Shown here in pieces: positions 21,277 through 34,516 of a stretch of DNA of 64,000 bases (its first letter is position 1; every line of letters starts with the position of its first letter). The DNA comes from Agelas oroides. Taxonomy: Eukaryota; Porifera; Demospongiae; Agelasida; Agelasidae. The notes under the pieces are model-generated. The model had not been told where the DNA came from. It searched no databases and was given only the letters and a program-made list of their open reading frames with translations. Position numbers and translations under genes: made by a program. The stretch spans positions 6,167,066-6,231,065 of the forward strand of contig OX422195.1 in assembly GCA_949130485.1 (NCBI GenBank). The letters are read 5' to 3'.

Positions 21277-21845
21277 TTGGAACGAGACTAGGTTGCGGCG
21301 ACTCGTTCCCAGGCTCCCCATCCCCCGCTCCGGTGGTACGTTTCCCGAGGAACGTGTGCCCCCGAACACAGTTCCCTGTTCTCTCTGTTAACACCTCTTT
21401 ATGCTTTCTGCTGGAAAAAGAAGACCAAAGTTATAATATAACAGCAACCTTGATCCACAAGGTGGGGGCCAATCCCTGTTGTAACCTTGTGCTGTTTCTT
21501 TGCAATGTTCATTTTTAGTGCTTCCTTCTAGCACTACAAAGGAATCATTCCTTTTCCTCTTTGTTGCACACACACACACACACACACACATAAATGGAGT
21601 TTACAGTATAGCTCTCAGTGGTCAGAAGTGCGGAAGGTGGTGGTTCTAACTTCTATGACCACGAAACTATATAGCCTCGTTCCCAGGCCTGAGTACCAGG
21701 CTACAACAGACACAAATCTTGCCATCAGAGAACATGCAGAACAACGTGAGTGAGTTGCTGTGTACAGGTTGTGTATGTGGCTTATATGCATGGTGTGTGT
21801 GTGTGTACCTGCACAGCACATATGTGTTTGTATACTAAACTGGAC
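21277..21845. other. non-coding with (CA)n
   Basis: Holds GCCTCGTTCCCAGGC-family arms at about 21290-21320 and 21671-21705, and a short (CA)n at about 21569-21590. No exon recognised. Confidence 0.45.
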
Positions 21846-22034
21846 TCAGAAATGACCTTAGCAACTTACTTTGAAACTTTTTCCTGGGGAGCATGTCCCC
21901 AGACCAAACTACCTGCTGTGCACTTACGTGCGCACTGGAATGGCCTCACTACTTTGAAAATGCTTCCTTACGCCATGAGGAAGGTAGGCATTACTAGGAA
22001 GGGTGATTATGAAGAAAGGGACAATGAGAATGGG
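21846..22034. repeat. 190-bp dispersed repeat, copy 2
   Basis: Second, nearly identical copy of the repeat at 17332-17519. Flanking sequence differs on both sides, which fixes the repeat borders. Confidence 0.75.
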
Positions 22035-22135
22035 GGGAGGGGAGGGAGAAAGGACATTAGGGTAGAAAGATGAAAAGGAGTGTGGTCTTTGATTGAACAC
22101 TTGTTTGCTTTCCTTTGGCCAACCTCCTTATCACA

Positions 22136-25100
22136 GGTTTTCAGTGCCAGAAACCTGCAAGGTAGAGCATTTGAAAATGTGGAAAAGCAGTGTGTTATGC
22201 TAAGGTGCTGCTAGAGGAGGCAGGATGTCAGGTAAATGCACTGTAAAAAGGTTTGGGCTACTTCAACCATATCTTGGGCACCTCAGTTGCATTCCTGTTG
22301 TGTGCATGACACATAAAGTTCAAGGAATGGTTACTATTTGAATCAGGATGTAGTTGGGAAGCTTCTCCCTTTTGTTAAATTAGTATCTCTTTTAAGAAAG
22401 CCTATTAATCAGCAGTTATGGTAAGGTTTGTTCTTCCTATGCATCTGTCTCTGGATGAATATCTAGTTGCATGATTAAGGTAGAAATGCCAGGAATGTAG
22501 CCAAATAAGTCTTCTAAAAGAAGAGACTGATTAAACTACAAAAGCTTCTCAACGGACTTTCAAGAAAACCTGTTTGGTACCATTCCTTGGATAGTGGTCA
22601 CACTGATGCAACTGAAACAACCTAAAAATTTGGTTGAAGTAACCCAAGTGTTTTTGCAGTGCATGCATGGTGATGAAAAGGAGAAGAAAGGGAGTTTAGC
22701 AAGTTTCACCCATATAACTTTTGACAGTGCATGGTTGCACAAGAGAGCAGAAGGGTGTGACAACAGGTATGGCACATCAAGGCATTCAACTGAGTGTGCT
22801 CTTAGAGAGAGCTAGCTGGAGACAACTGTACTCTCATGGTTGTGAGTGATACTTGGCTGACTCCTACATGTTTAGGCAAATGTTTGAGTATGAGAGCTTT
22901 AAATGAACTGTTCTGGTAAGCATTTTGGTGGTATTCTTTTTAGCAACCAATATGTTTGGTAGGTGAACGTACTATGCTTCTGAGGCTTTCAAATATGCTG
23001 TAGTCTTGTAAAAGAGTGCCCATGGGCAGAGCGTCTTATGTACTCACCAACGTGGGGGATGGATGCTCTTTTATAAGTGTTTACGTATACACATCCATGA
23101 AAGAGCACCACCTTTGTTAGAAGCAAGCAGTCACTGATAGGTGACACACATTTGTCTACATAGCGGCAAGTTTAGACAGCACTCGATTACATACTCAAAT
23201 AGTCAGGACCTCTCACTCACTATGCCTCCAGCGATGTTGCTCTCAACTGCTCTAATCCACCACCTGGTGAGCTGTCAGTATGGATCCATGCTGACAGCAA
23301 GTGCATGCATTGGGCAGACAATAGTGGAATGGAGTTACCAGCTATAGCCTTCTCCTGTTTGTACTCAACACTATGGATAGCAGTGGCATACAAAGCATGC
23401 AGCCTGAACTGCATCTATAGGTTTAGCATGGGAACTTCAACACCTGATTTGGCAAAGGGCAATACAGGCATTTTATATGGGCATTTGTATAGTAGTTGTA
23501 GTATTATCAAGTAAACTTTGACACTATGCTGGGCATTTTTTTGGGACACTGCAACTTTTGCACGTGACCTTATCAGTGTTGGTTGTTTCTCTCTCCTGCG
23601 CTAGAGGGTAGTCTGTTCAATCCAGCAATCTTCACAGCAGAGCAGCCTCCATGCTGGAGGATGGTAGAGGAGTATCTTGAGATGGTTCACAGCTACCCCT
23701 GCCCTCTCTCCTATGTCAGAGGACACCTCTTTAAGCTGTGGTTCCATGTGTATGGTCTGCTGTGGTATTTGGGAATTGTAATGTCGTAAATTGTACTCGG
23801 CTATGCCTCATACAACTATTTTTGCATAATTCATGCTGTTAATCCCAAATACAACAGCAAACCATGTTATTACAATATACATAAATTCCAAGCCTTGTGC
23901 TAACCACATGTGACCAAACCAACAGAGTTTTGCGAAGTGCTACTCATACCTCAATCAACAAATGGTTTTCTATGTGCCCTCTATTCTGTCACACATCGAC
24001 TGTACTACCAAGAATGTACCTTTCCAACATGCGCAGGTGAGATTCACCAGGGAAGAACTAGACTGTGTATTCTCGCTAGATGATATTCCGTTCTGGAGGT
24101 GCCAGTCTTATGTTAGACCAAGGTAAGGTTAATTGCTTTTGCTCATAGTTCACTGGGACTTTAGCATTTTGTAATGGCCTCACTTCCAGTCTTTCCCACC
24201 CAGACTTAGGTCTGCTCAATTAGGAGTAGCCACACAGGAACAGCAGCCTATTTTACCTAGCTTGAAAATTCTTGGCTTGTGGTGCAAAACTGTGTCATTT
24301 TGCTTATGTATGTAAGTGACAAAGCTTAGGTGGGAAAGAGTAGCCCACTGTACTGGCCCACTTTTAGTTGTTTCGATACCACAGGTGGCTCCAAATGACA
24401 TATTGCCTAGAAACTGCTATCGAGCTTTCAAAGTCTTTATATTGTACTGCAACATGTATTGTGTACAGCATGCCTACCTAACTGTTCTTTGTAGAACCCT
24501 TTTTTTATTTTGAGCTGTTGCTTCATCTAATGCTTTTGCAGTCCTGTGGAGAAAGTGGATCAGAGCTGTAAGAGGACCCGCCCTCTCTCTAAGAACTATG
24601 ACTCTACAGAGAATATCAGAAAGAAGAAAGCTGTAGCACCAAAAGGTCAGCTTTGCCAGAGTTGGTATTGCAGAGCTCAGGAAGAGCATCTACTTCACTA
24701 CTGAAACATTCTTTATCATTTTAGCCAGACAACTACGGTAACAAGAGTTTGTTCTGAGTTTTCAGAACGAAAATAGACTCTCCCCATCTTCTTTAGTGGC
24801 CAAAAAGTGGAACAGGTTTCGCAATGGGCTAGTTACACTGTATTGGTAATATTCCTTTCCATGCAGAACAGCGATGGATCACTTGCAGTGTGTGTAAAGT
24901 GAATCCTAAGGTATATTCAGCTATGTACCTCTTCTGTGTATTTGGATAGGCAACAACAGTGCTGTTAACAACTAGCAATTAAGGTTCTTGCACGTTAGTT
25001 CTGTTGTATGCATACTTTTCCCAGGGACTACGTTGTAACCATAGCCTGTGCAAGATTTGTTGCAGAGTGAATTGTAGAACTGAACTGGTAGAATGCACTG

Positions 25101-27030
25101 GTAAGGAGTGTGTGATCTAATATCAGTTTGTCAACAGTCCAGCATTAATGAGCTGCTGTACAATTAGCAGCATTTGTGGTAGTTTCAGTCATCCCCAGCT
25201 TTGTCCTGGACCTATTCCCCTCCTTGTTTCCATTTGTGCTCTCCTATCCTTTCTCCCAGACCCACTCTTCCAGCTTCTCATCCATGCAGACACACTCTCC
25301 TAGCATGTATTCTCCTAGCCTCTCTCCCAGACCCACTCTCCTAGCCTCTCTCCCAGACCTATACTCTCTTAGCCTCTCTCCCAGACCCACTCTCTTAGCC
25401 TCTCTCTCAGACCCACTCTCTTAGCCTCTCTCCCAGACCTATACTCCCCTAGCCTCTCTTCCAGACCTATATTCTCTTAGCCTCTCTCCCAGACCCACTC
25501 TCTTAGCCTCTCTCCCAGACCTATATACTCTTTTAGCCTCTCTCCCAGACCTATACTCTCTTAGCCTCTCTCCCAGACCCACTATCTTAGCCTCTCTCCC
25601 AGACCTATACTCTCTTAGCTTCTCTCCCAGACCTATACTCTCCTACTCTCTCTCCCAGACCCCTCTCTCCCAGACCTATACTCTCTTAGCCTCTCTCCCA
25701 GACCCACTCTCTTAGCCTCTCTCTCCCAGACCCACTCTCTTAGCCTCTCTCCCAGACCTATACTCTCTTAGCCTCTCTCCCAGACCCACTCTCTTAGCCT
25801 CTCTCCCAGACCTATACTCTCTTGCCTCTCTCCCAGACCCACTCTCTTAGCCTCTCTCTCAGACCTACTCTCTTAGCCTCTCTCCCAGACCTATACTCCC
25901 CTAGCCTCTCTCCCAGACCTATACTCTCTTAGCCTCTCTCCCAGACCCACTCTCTTAGCCTCTCTCCCAAACCCACTCTCTTAGCCTCTCTCCCAGACCC
26001 ACTCTCTTAGCCTCTCTCCCAGACCTATACTCTCTTAGCCTCTCTCCCAGACCCACTATCTTAGCCTCTCTCCCAGACCTATACTCTCTTAGCCTCTCTC
26101 CCAAACCCACTCTCTTAGCCTCTCTCCCAAACCCACTCTCTTAGCCTCTCTCCCAGACCTATACTCTCTTAGCCTCTCTCCCAAACCCACTCTCTTAGCC
26201 CCTCTCCCAGACCCACTACTCTCCTATAGCCTCTCTATGTACTCTGTCCTCTCTCACAGACTTGTACTCTCCTATTATTTCTTAGTCTCATGCCCTCTTT
26301 CCTAGCCTTTCTCCCGGACCTACTCTCCTAGCCTCTCTCCCAGATGTCTTTTCCTAGCCTTTCTCCCGGACCAACTCTCCTAGCCTCTCTCCCAGATGTC
26401 TCTTCTTAGCCTTTCTCCCGGACCTACTTTCCTAGCCTCTCACCCAGATGTCTTTCTTAGCCTTTCTCCTGGACCTACTCTCCTAGCCTCTCTCCCAGAT
26501 GTCTTTCCTTAGCCTTTCTCCCGGACTTACTCTCTTAGCCTCTTTCCCAGACATCTCTTCTAACAGGCTCTCTCCCAAGCCTACTCTCCTAGCTTTCCTC
26601 TAAGATATACTCTCCTATCCTTTTTCCCAGACTTGTTGACAATAGAGAGAACCAGTGAGTGAGGCTGTTTGTTCCCTGTATTATCTATAAAATGCATTTA
26701 GAGTACTAGCAAGTTGTAGCTCACACAACATAGTGCACCAAATTATTATGGCTTTCTAAATATTCAATTCCAATTAATAAATGTGCTATTCTGTACTGTC
26801 TGGTAAGTCAAAGAGCTTTCAGTTTAGCAAAATCGACTGCACCAAACCACCAAGACCACCAGTGTCCCTTTTTCTGTTCTTCAGGTCACAGGTTTTATCG
26901 TGATGTTAGGCAAAAGCTTGTAGAGACAAAGAAAAGTGCAAGTGGTGAACCATGCACTGTTGAAGCTGGTGGTACTGCAGAACAGTGTAGTTCCTCAAAC
27001 ACCAGCCAGATGCTAACTGGGAGAGTCTGA
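22136..27030 (+). CDS. DUS1L: DUS1L-type tRNA-dihydrouridine synthase, 3' exons
   Basis: Exons 23605-23747, 23926-24122, 24542-24645, 24867-24910, 25025-25100 and 26885-27030 (TGA) join with consistent phases. They encode [38 protein letters not shown], then the cysteine-rich tail [19 protein letters not shown]...CC...C...CTGHRFY. This order is characteristic of DUS1L, which reduces uridines 16/17 in tRNA. Exon two may itself be divided. A weaker exon at 22136-22231 carries SVPETCKV and [12 protein letters not shown] of the barrel domain but in two frames. Exons for the rest of the catalytic barrel are not found, so it is a partial or dying gene, or the 5' exons are too diverged to see. Confidence 0.7.
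25255..26640. repeat. 1.4-kb minisatellite in the last DUS1L intron
   Basis: About 50 head-to-tail copies of a 26-28-bp pyrimidine-rich unit (cctctctcccagaccc plus actctcttag or tatactctcttag). Later units (from about 26290) switch to a variant with gatgtct. The units are pyrimidine-rich and contain many cag acceptor-like triplets. A short decayed array of the same unit sits at about 60465-60640 in the duplicated block. Confidence 0.9.
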
Positions 27031-27319
27031 TGACAGAACATCTTACTTTCTGTGTTCCAGTTTTGTTTCTTGTTCCATTCAATATCCTGTGATTGTTATT
27101 TGTGACAGAAATCTAGACAACTGATCTGATAAACTTCACACATTCAGTACATGCATCTTTTACTAGTAGTTTTTATGTGCTCTTGACTGCAAGCTGTTCA
27201 CATGCTAAATCAAGTCACTTGCATGCTTGAGGTTTGTGGCTACAGAATGACAGATTTTTTCTATAACAATTTTACAATAATGCAAGGGTACACAAATAGC
27301 AATAATTGCTAACTTGATA

Positions 27320-28620
27320 ATGCACCCAGATAGAACTTAAGGTGCGGTATTAAGTGTGTGACAAAATAAAGTCTGTTTAAAGGAATGCAATGACTGGCAG
27401 TTTTGTGCAGATGGAGGTAAGCTGTTCCATAGGGCGATTGTGTGCAGGAAAGATGACAATTGATGGGTGCTTGTGTGTGTTGCTTGCCTTTCAAGGGCTA
27501 GTGTACTGGTGTTTCTTAGAGATCTGGACAGGTTTTGTGGTACAATGGGTGCAATAGAGAAATTTAGCTGTCCATTGGTAAGTTGTTTCTCACCGGGAGC
27601 ACAGACCTAGGTATGCACTGCTCCATCACATCCAAGAAGGCAGATTTAAAATGCTTCCAGCTCATCTGTGTGTCATAAGGGTTCAGAATATTGTCTAGGT
27701 CCATATCACATAGCAGATTGTTGGCCCTGTCAAAATCAGCGTGCTTGTACCTCCAGACTCTGCGTCATGGAATAGAGATAGAGGCCACATATGTTGATAT
27801 TTCGAAGTTACCATCAATCCAAGGTGGTCAGAGTTGGATAACTGGGGAATGGCAGAGCAGTTAGAAAAAGAATGCAAATTAGATAGAAAACCCAGATCAA
27901 TGAGATTGGATTGCCCATTTGGAGAAAAATGAGTCAACAACTTGAAAAAGTGAAAAACTGGTCATGAGATCACAAAGGTAAGGATAAAAGCTGTGAGAAG
28001 AATCAAAATTGAAGTCACCAAGCAGTACAAAGTTTGATTGCTCAATAGAAAGAAAAATGTCACAAATTATCAAAAATAGCAGGTGGGGAAGAGGGGGGTC
28101 TATAGAATACACACAAACACAATTTATAATTATATTTAGACAATGATAAAACAATGACTTCCAGACCAGTGGAGCCATACGAAACTACATTATATGATAC
28201 TAATGTACATAGCAACTCCGCCACCAAGCCTATTTCTGTCAAGCCTGACAATGGAATAGATATCTCCATATCCAAGATATCCATACAGAGCCAGGTTTGA
28301 GCTATAAACAAACAACATCTGGTATGTTCGTAGAACAGAGAGCAGATAGCTCATCAATTTTGGGAAGTAAACTTCTACAATTAAAATACATAACAGAAAA
28401 TGACCTATTGACTATTAGTCTGGAGGATGCAGAAGTTATTGAGTTTGAATTTGTGTTGGAGAGTGGCCTTCTTGGGTCTCTCCTGGGATTGCCCCTAAAA
28501 ATGGAGAGGAATTGGCTACAACAGTTGGGAGGGGTGAGCCGGCTCACTTACTGGTACTGGTTGTGTTTGTGGTGCTTGATGGTGTTGCAACTCCACTTGA
28601 CTGAGAGATGCTAGGTGAAT
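27320..28620 (-). pseudogene. LINE remnant: AP-endonuclease joined to C-terminal tail
   Basis: Minus-strand frames from about 28547 down read SVMYFNCRSLLPKIDELSAL, CVFYRPPSSPPAIFDN, NFVLLGDFNFDS, QSNLIDLGFLSNL and NSDHLGLMV, which are the ordered motifs of a CR1/L2/Jockey-type endonuclease. At about 27390-27540 the same strand shows RNTSTLALERQA and HTIALWNSLPPSA...SLHSFKQTL, the usual extreme C-terminus of such LINE ORF2 proteins. The whole reverse transcriptase between them is missing, and there are frameshifts. Confidence 0.75.
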
Positions 28621-29228
28621 CGGCAGGTTTGTAACAGCTTCCAGGAAGTGTGGTCCGAAACAGACCCCCAACTTGAAAGACATTTTGACGTTACAAAAAC
28701 AGCATGTGTACATTTGTACCCAAGAGAGCCTGAAATAATGAAACCAGTGAGATAGCTAATATAGTGCCATGGTTCATGGTGGGAATTCAAAATACCAGTG
28801 TCTGGATGTTGGTGCTTGTTATACTACTCAGTTTGGAAACAGATTAGTATTGAGATGGAGGGCCTGGGAGTGATACTACATGCCAAATTTCCATGACAAG
28901 ACACACATATCATAAGTTATTACCCTTGTACTCATGCAGGCCTTCTTTTCCCAGTGTTTCTGTTTTGCAGCACCACCAACCTATGTAGTACTGCAAGCAG
29001 CTTAGCTAGTGCTGGTTTGAAAAGATTGGGTACAAATGTAAACACGCTAACACAACCCGAAGAGTAACACAATGCCTGCCAAGTGCTCAGATATATAATT
29101 TGTACTGGAGCTATTGTATTGCAATGTGGCATCGGCAAAAAAAGAAAATAGTGGACTGGAAGATGTGAGAAATCCAGCTTTATGGACAGTATGCGGGACA
29201 AGTGTTTGGGTCAAATATAGACATTTGA
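28621..29228. other. non-coding
   Basis: No exon seen. The phrase ttgcaatgtggcat at about 29114 recurs at about 29912, on the other side of the foldback element, hinting at a local duplication. Confidence 0.4.
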
Positions 29229-29882
29229 ATAAAAGTGCCAAAATTTCCTCATGGGAAGGAAGTATGCAAGCCTTACCTTGAGCTACTCATGGGAAGGATT
29301 TATGCAAAACATGCCACCAGTTATACTCTTGGGAAGGAATTATGCAACACAGTCATGTTTTGCATAAATCCTTCATAATATACAACTATCTTCGTAGGAA
29401 GGATTTATGCAAAAGTCGAAAAGAGTAGATACCTACATACCCTGAATGGTGATGAAATTTCTCCCAACATTGTACAGTGAACACGCACATTCAACATCAT
29501 CCTGATTGGTATTGGGCACATCAAAATGGTCTTGCATGTTTATGATGTTTTTCATCGTGTGATCATAATACTGTATCGTAGATAGAAAGCATTTGTTCTA
29601 TTCAACACTTACTAGAAGAAACAGTAAGTACATCCAAGATTGTCATACCCCTTCATATTGTGTCGTATTTAGTGATGATATTCATAGCCAATTACAAGGA
29701 CATGAGTAGGTATCTACTCTTTTTGACTTTTGCATGAATCCTTCCTGTAAAGATTGTATATTTATGCAAAACACATGTTGCATAATTCCTTCCCATGGGT
29801 AACTGGTGGCGTATTTTGCATAAATCCTTCCTATGAGTAACTCAAGGTAAGGCTTGCATACTCCTTCCCATGAGTACTTTTA
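29229..29882. mobile_element. long-TIR foldback element, about 650 bp
   Basis: Arms of about 190 bp are inverted: atgcaagccttaccttgag near 29265 pairs with ctcaaggtaaggcttgcat near 29845, and gagtagatacctac near 29424 pairs with gtaggtatctactc near 29706. Within each arm the word aaggatttatgcaaaa recurs several times. The spacer shows no frame. It sits about 240 bp upstream of the kinase start codon. Confidence 0.75.
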
Positions 29883-30124
29883 TGCAACAGTCACCAATGA
29901 CCGCTCACTGTGTTGCAATGTGGCATTGGCAAGGAGCAGTGGATCTAGTAGGGGGAGGAGCAGTAGCTTTCAGTAGCAGCTTTCGAACGCCGACAAGCCG
30001 CTCTGAATGACATAACAAGCAAAAAAAGTAGTCTGTCCACACTTTCGACGCATGCGTACAACGTCAAAATGCGTGGGGCTCTAGAGCTGTCTGCTTTTTT
30101 ATTGTGGGGGGGTGGCTATCCAAG

Positions 30125-33100
30125 ATGGCTTCTATCGAGTACTGCGATCTAGAGTTTGGGAAGCCGCTGGGGACGGGAGGATCTGCAACGGTGTACAGAG
30201 GCAGATGGAAATCGAGGGACATGGACGTGGCCATCAAGACTTCGGCCCAGGGGATTCCCAACAGCGAGGTAACCTTGTTGATTTGCTTGTTCAGGACTTG
30301 TAAACAAGGTCATTTATGATGTTGCCTACTGTTTTTACTTATGCGTATGCGTAACTATGATAGCTGTATGTTGTTGTTGTTGTTGTTGTTTTGTTTCGAT
30401 CAGGGGAGAGTCTAGAATATAGGTACACAATTCATCAATTCAGTGTGCAAAAATGATACATTATACAGCAAAGGGATTATGTTGCTAATTGATTTTGGAC
30501 TAGCAAAAGCAATAGTGGGTTGGAAAAAGATAACCTTTTTTGTTAAACGTTTGTGCTGCAGTAAGTTAAGCTGTTATTAAATCTTGACCAGAATGTCATT
30601 ATGACAAGTGGCGAATGTTATTGAAGCACATGTAAAAATGGAATTTCCTAGAAGCAACCAACAAAGTATGAACAGCATCACAATATGCTTACACCATCTT
30701 TACATCTTGTGCCATTTTCCTCACCATGCCTTGTACCACTAATTTTATGGGTGCAAAGGATGTTGGAATTGTAATGGTATTTCAACAGTGCACAAATGAT
30801 TAATATATTTTCAGGGTTGCAGTTGAAAAATATGAAGGTCATTGTTTGTGTAGTTCAAGATCTGATGGGTGTGTAAAAACATCATATTTTTATGAGATTA
30901 AATTGCATGAGTTGACTGCTGGAACAACATGATGGTTCACAGCCATAATGAAATGCTAAACCAAACTGTTGCCATCCCCTTCAAGGTTATAATTTATTTA
31001 GTAGTGACTTAACCCTCTCTACAGTCAGGAGAGTGTTGTATACCTTACTCATCTCTCTTCAGCTGGAAGTCATGAGATTGGTGGACCACCCCAACCTCCT
31101 ATGCTTCTATGGAACTGTTGTACAGCCACCCATATTCTGCATTGTAACAGGTTAGCTACTGCTATTACAGCCTACAAGTGTAGGACTGCTTTTTAGTTGA
31201 GGTTAACTGCAGAGAGACCAGCTTTAAAGTGAGGAAGCCCAATTTGGTGATGCCAAAAGCTGGTTTAGAACAGCAAGATTACAACATACCTCAGCAACCA
31301 TAAGCTATTCATCTCTACCTCTACGTAAGCATGCTCACTGGTATGCAGTTTGTATAGAATCTACTTACAATCTACTTACGTAGTGATTGAGAAGGTATTT
31401 GTAGACCATGAATACACATGTGCAATGTGTAACTGTCACAGATCATTATCAGTCAGCTATGTATGCACTGGTCTCTGGACATGAATTTGATTTACTTTGC
31501 TAAATACAGTTCTGTAAACAACAAAAATTTGTCGGTGGGCAGAAATATCTTTTGGAATGATCTTTTACCTGTAACTTATGTGAAAATGGTTAGGGACTGA
31601 ACTATCACTCTACTAGTACGCGGATTATAGACTTAAACACTCCAAAGTCCACTAAAACATGTATCAACTACCGATTACAGAGTAGGTTAGACCAAATGAA
31701 TGTGTTGTTGCTTAAATCTGCAAATAGAATTGGTGCAGGCAACAGAAAGGGGAGTGGCCCTAGTGGATAATTATAAAATGCTTAAAGTACAAGAATCACA
31801 ATGGTTTTGTTAAACTATAGAATTATGTAGACTCCACCCATCACAAATGGGACCAGGTAGGTCTGTGCAACAACACAATTATATGGTCTGGCCTTACAGT
31901 CTCTCTTGAACACGGATTTTGTCAACTAGTAATACGCTAGCATGCTTACCATTTTTATTATTTCTAACAATATATAAGGTCTTGCACTTCCTGTCTGGGG
32001 GCCAAGAATGGCTTTCTGTAACCACATATTGCAGAGTATGTAGAACATGGAGCTCTCTTTGATTTTCTTCATCAAAATGACTTTAATGCTGACCGAAACC
32101 TCATGTGGGCAAGGCAGATTGCTGCTGGTAAGTCTTTGCATATGTTAACCAAGTTTCCAGCTCTTGTTAGTGGTTTTATTTGATTTGCCTATATAGGTAT
32201 GAAATACCTCCACTTTGATGTCACAGACCGGGTGGTGATTCATGGGGATCTGAAGTCAAAGAATGGTACAATATCATTCCAGCTTGTTCTGGGATGAGGC
32301 TAAGGACCATATGTAGAAACTGTTTGAGCAGGTTGAAATTGCAGGTTCTGAGTACTATTTTATTTCAAAAGCTATACCAAAATCTCCCCAAAATAAGCCC
32401 ACCTTCGAAAATATACCCAGCCCCCCTTTTTTAATGAAGTAATTGCAAAGGGTGCTTTCTCTTGAAAGTTATGTCCACCTATTTATGCACTGGTAGTACA
32501 TGCTGTTATGTTAAGCAAGAAACACTGAAGAAGCAGCACTGTGCAAAGGACTAACAAATGAAGGCAGACACCATTTGCATAAGCCATGTGAGGTGGGTGT
32601 ATTTTTGAGACAAATATCATAATACTTCACTTTATGGAGATGTTACACTACAACATAATACTATTTGGGAAATAAATGCTGACTTATAGGAGATTTTTGT
32701 TGATGTTTTGCTGAGAGGGTTTAGTTCTAAATTGGTCTTTATCTCATGCCAATAGTTTAATTATACACTGGCCTTATACCACCACTGTTCTACCTCCAGC
32801 TACATTAAATGATGTTACATTAACATGGGTCCAATACTTATTATATTAAAGCATCTGTGCATTAATTGCCCCTTGCAATATACACATTGTCTGTTTGCCA
32901 GATATAATGATATTTTATTCTACTCCTCAGTTCTAGTTTCTGCTGACAACACAGTGAAGGTCAGTTTTTTGCATGCATTACACAATCCTATTTGACATTG
33001 TACATTTTTAATTTTGCTCTGTAGATCTGCGATTTTGGTTCCTCAAAACTTCGTGATCAGCTACCAGGAATGAGTATCCACACTACCACCAAAGTCCTTG

Positions 33101-34516
33101 GAACTCCAAGGTGGATGGCTCCAGAGGTATGTATATACCTGTCTTCAGTTGCTGCAAGGAATGCCAACTGAAAAAATTTTTCGGAATTGTTGGTAGCATG
33201 GACTCACACAGCAGGCAGCATTTGTGCATGTTTACACAGCTTGGCATAAGTAGACTATATCTGTGCTCTTTCCTCCTTGGTATACTTCATTATGTGCAAG
33301 TTGTCTTGTTCAAAAGGTGCTAGAGAACAAGCCCATCTCCAAGCAATGTGATGTCTACTCCTATGGTATAGTGGTTTGGGAGCTGCTTACACACAAGATA
33401 CCTTTTGAAGATGTGACTGCTTTGTTGCAGATATGCCAAAGGGTGGCAGTAAACAAAGAGGTCAGTAATCACAGTGACTTAGCTATAGGCCTCTCCCTAC
33501 CTCCAGTGTATTTGCTTCCTGCATGAGATGTTGTCACATTTCCAAACACTGTATAATGTAGAGGATCTGGGAATGGACCTGTAAATAGAGAGACTTGGGA
33601 ACACTTTTAATCATGATTCTACTAATGTAACCTGCACCCCAAAATGCTCACAGCACTTGCTTGTTTGCTAAAAGGCTTTATCATCATACTCATCTGCCTC
33701 AAATGATTCCAGACATAAGTTTACTTAGCACTTCCATCAAGACACGCCATACATATGCAGTACACAGTATGATGTGTGTGACAGATGGCACAACACAAAT
33801 TTTAGAATGATTACAAAGCTTAACAGTTTCAGCATCAAGGGAGGAGCTAGGCAGGAGTAGGACCTTATCTATCACAATGAGCAAGGCACAATTAATCTCG
33901 ATTCTATGGTGAACATTAAAATAATCTCTCTGCCACAGATTGTCTATGTAAGTTTCAGTGCTGTACAAGAGATATGATGTAAAATAATGTACTAATTACT
34001 ATGCTTTATATCACATAGCGGCCTCCTATTCCCGAGAACTGTTCGCCTGCCCTGGCTAACCTGCTAAGGAAGTTTTGGGACCCCAATCCAAGAGTAAGAC
34101 ACAAGTAGAGTTGGTACTAATAATTTAACAGTAGTGGAAATTTCCTTGTTTAAACTGCTACATGCACAGTGGGTGACTTTGCATAACATCTAGGCCTGTT
34201 TTATAAGGTTAATGTGGTTCGTTGATTGTTCACATATAAGTAATTGCGCCTGGTTCTCCAACATTGTTTGAAAATGGGACTAAATTGTCATAGTATGGAT
34301 TGTGGCACTCACTGCTAGCATTCACCAAAACATTGGAGACTTTACTGAGGTATAATAACAAATTGGATGTCTACTGAAATCTACTAAACCTAGCCTTATT
34401 TCTAGGCTCTTGTGCAAGCCGGTTTACTGTGCTGTACATCTTCTTTCAGCTTCGTCCAGAGTTTACTGATGTTGTGTCAGAAATGGAGCAGTTGCCGCAT
34501 ATGATAACACCCAAAG
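30125..34516 (+). other. kinase domain 1, TKL type (MLK/ZAK-like)
   Basis: Residues 1-270. Visible are the glycine loop GTGGSATVYRG (16-26), the ATP lysine K38 in VAIK, LEVMRLVDHPN with the helix-C Glu, and the hinge region EYVEHGALFDFLH. The catalytic loop is HGDLKSKN (124-131; the HRD Arg is Gly but the Asp is kept). DFG is at 144-146 and GTPRWMAPE closes the activation segment. The DLKSKN loop and overall spacing fit serine/threonine TKL kinases of the MLK/ZAK kind. With K, D and DFG present it should be active. Confidence 0.8.

Noticed and set aside
25176-26640. CRISPR-like array or repeat protein (SLSPRPTL repeats)
   Set aside because: Units are contiguous with no unique spacers and the window is eukaryotic; the open frame is a by-product of a minisatellite inside an intron.
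30104-30124. Upstream start for the kinase gene giving an MGGWLSK leader
   Set aside because: It would use a non-ATG codon; the ATG at 30125 has good context and aligns with the starts at 61320 and 20500.
32370-32650. Second full copy of the TA-flanked HIRAN element
   Set aside because: Only a short C-rich, TTCGAAAATA-containing end is recognisable; no matching opposite end or frame could be defined.
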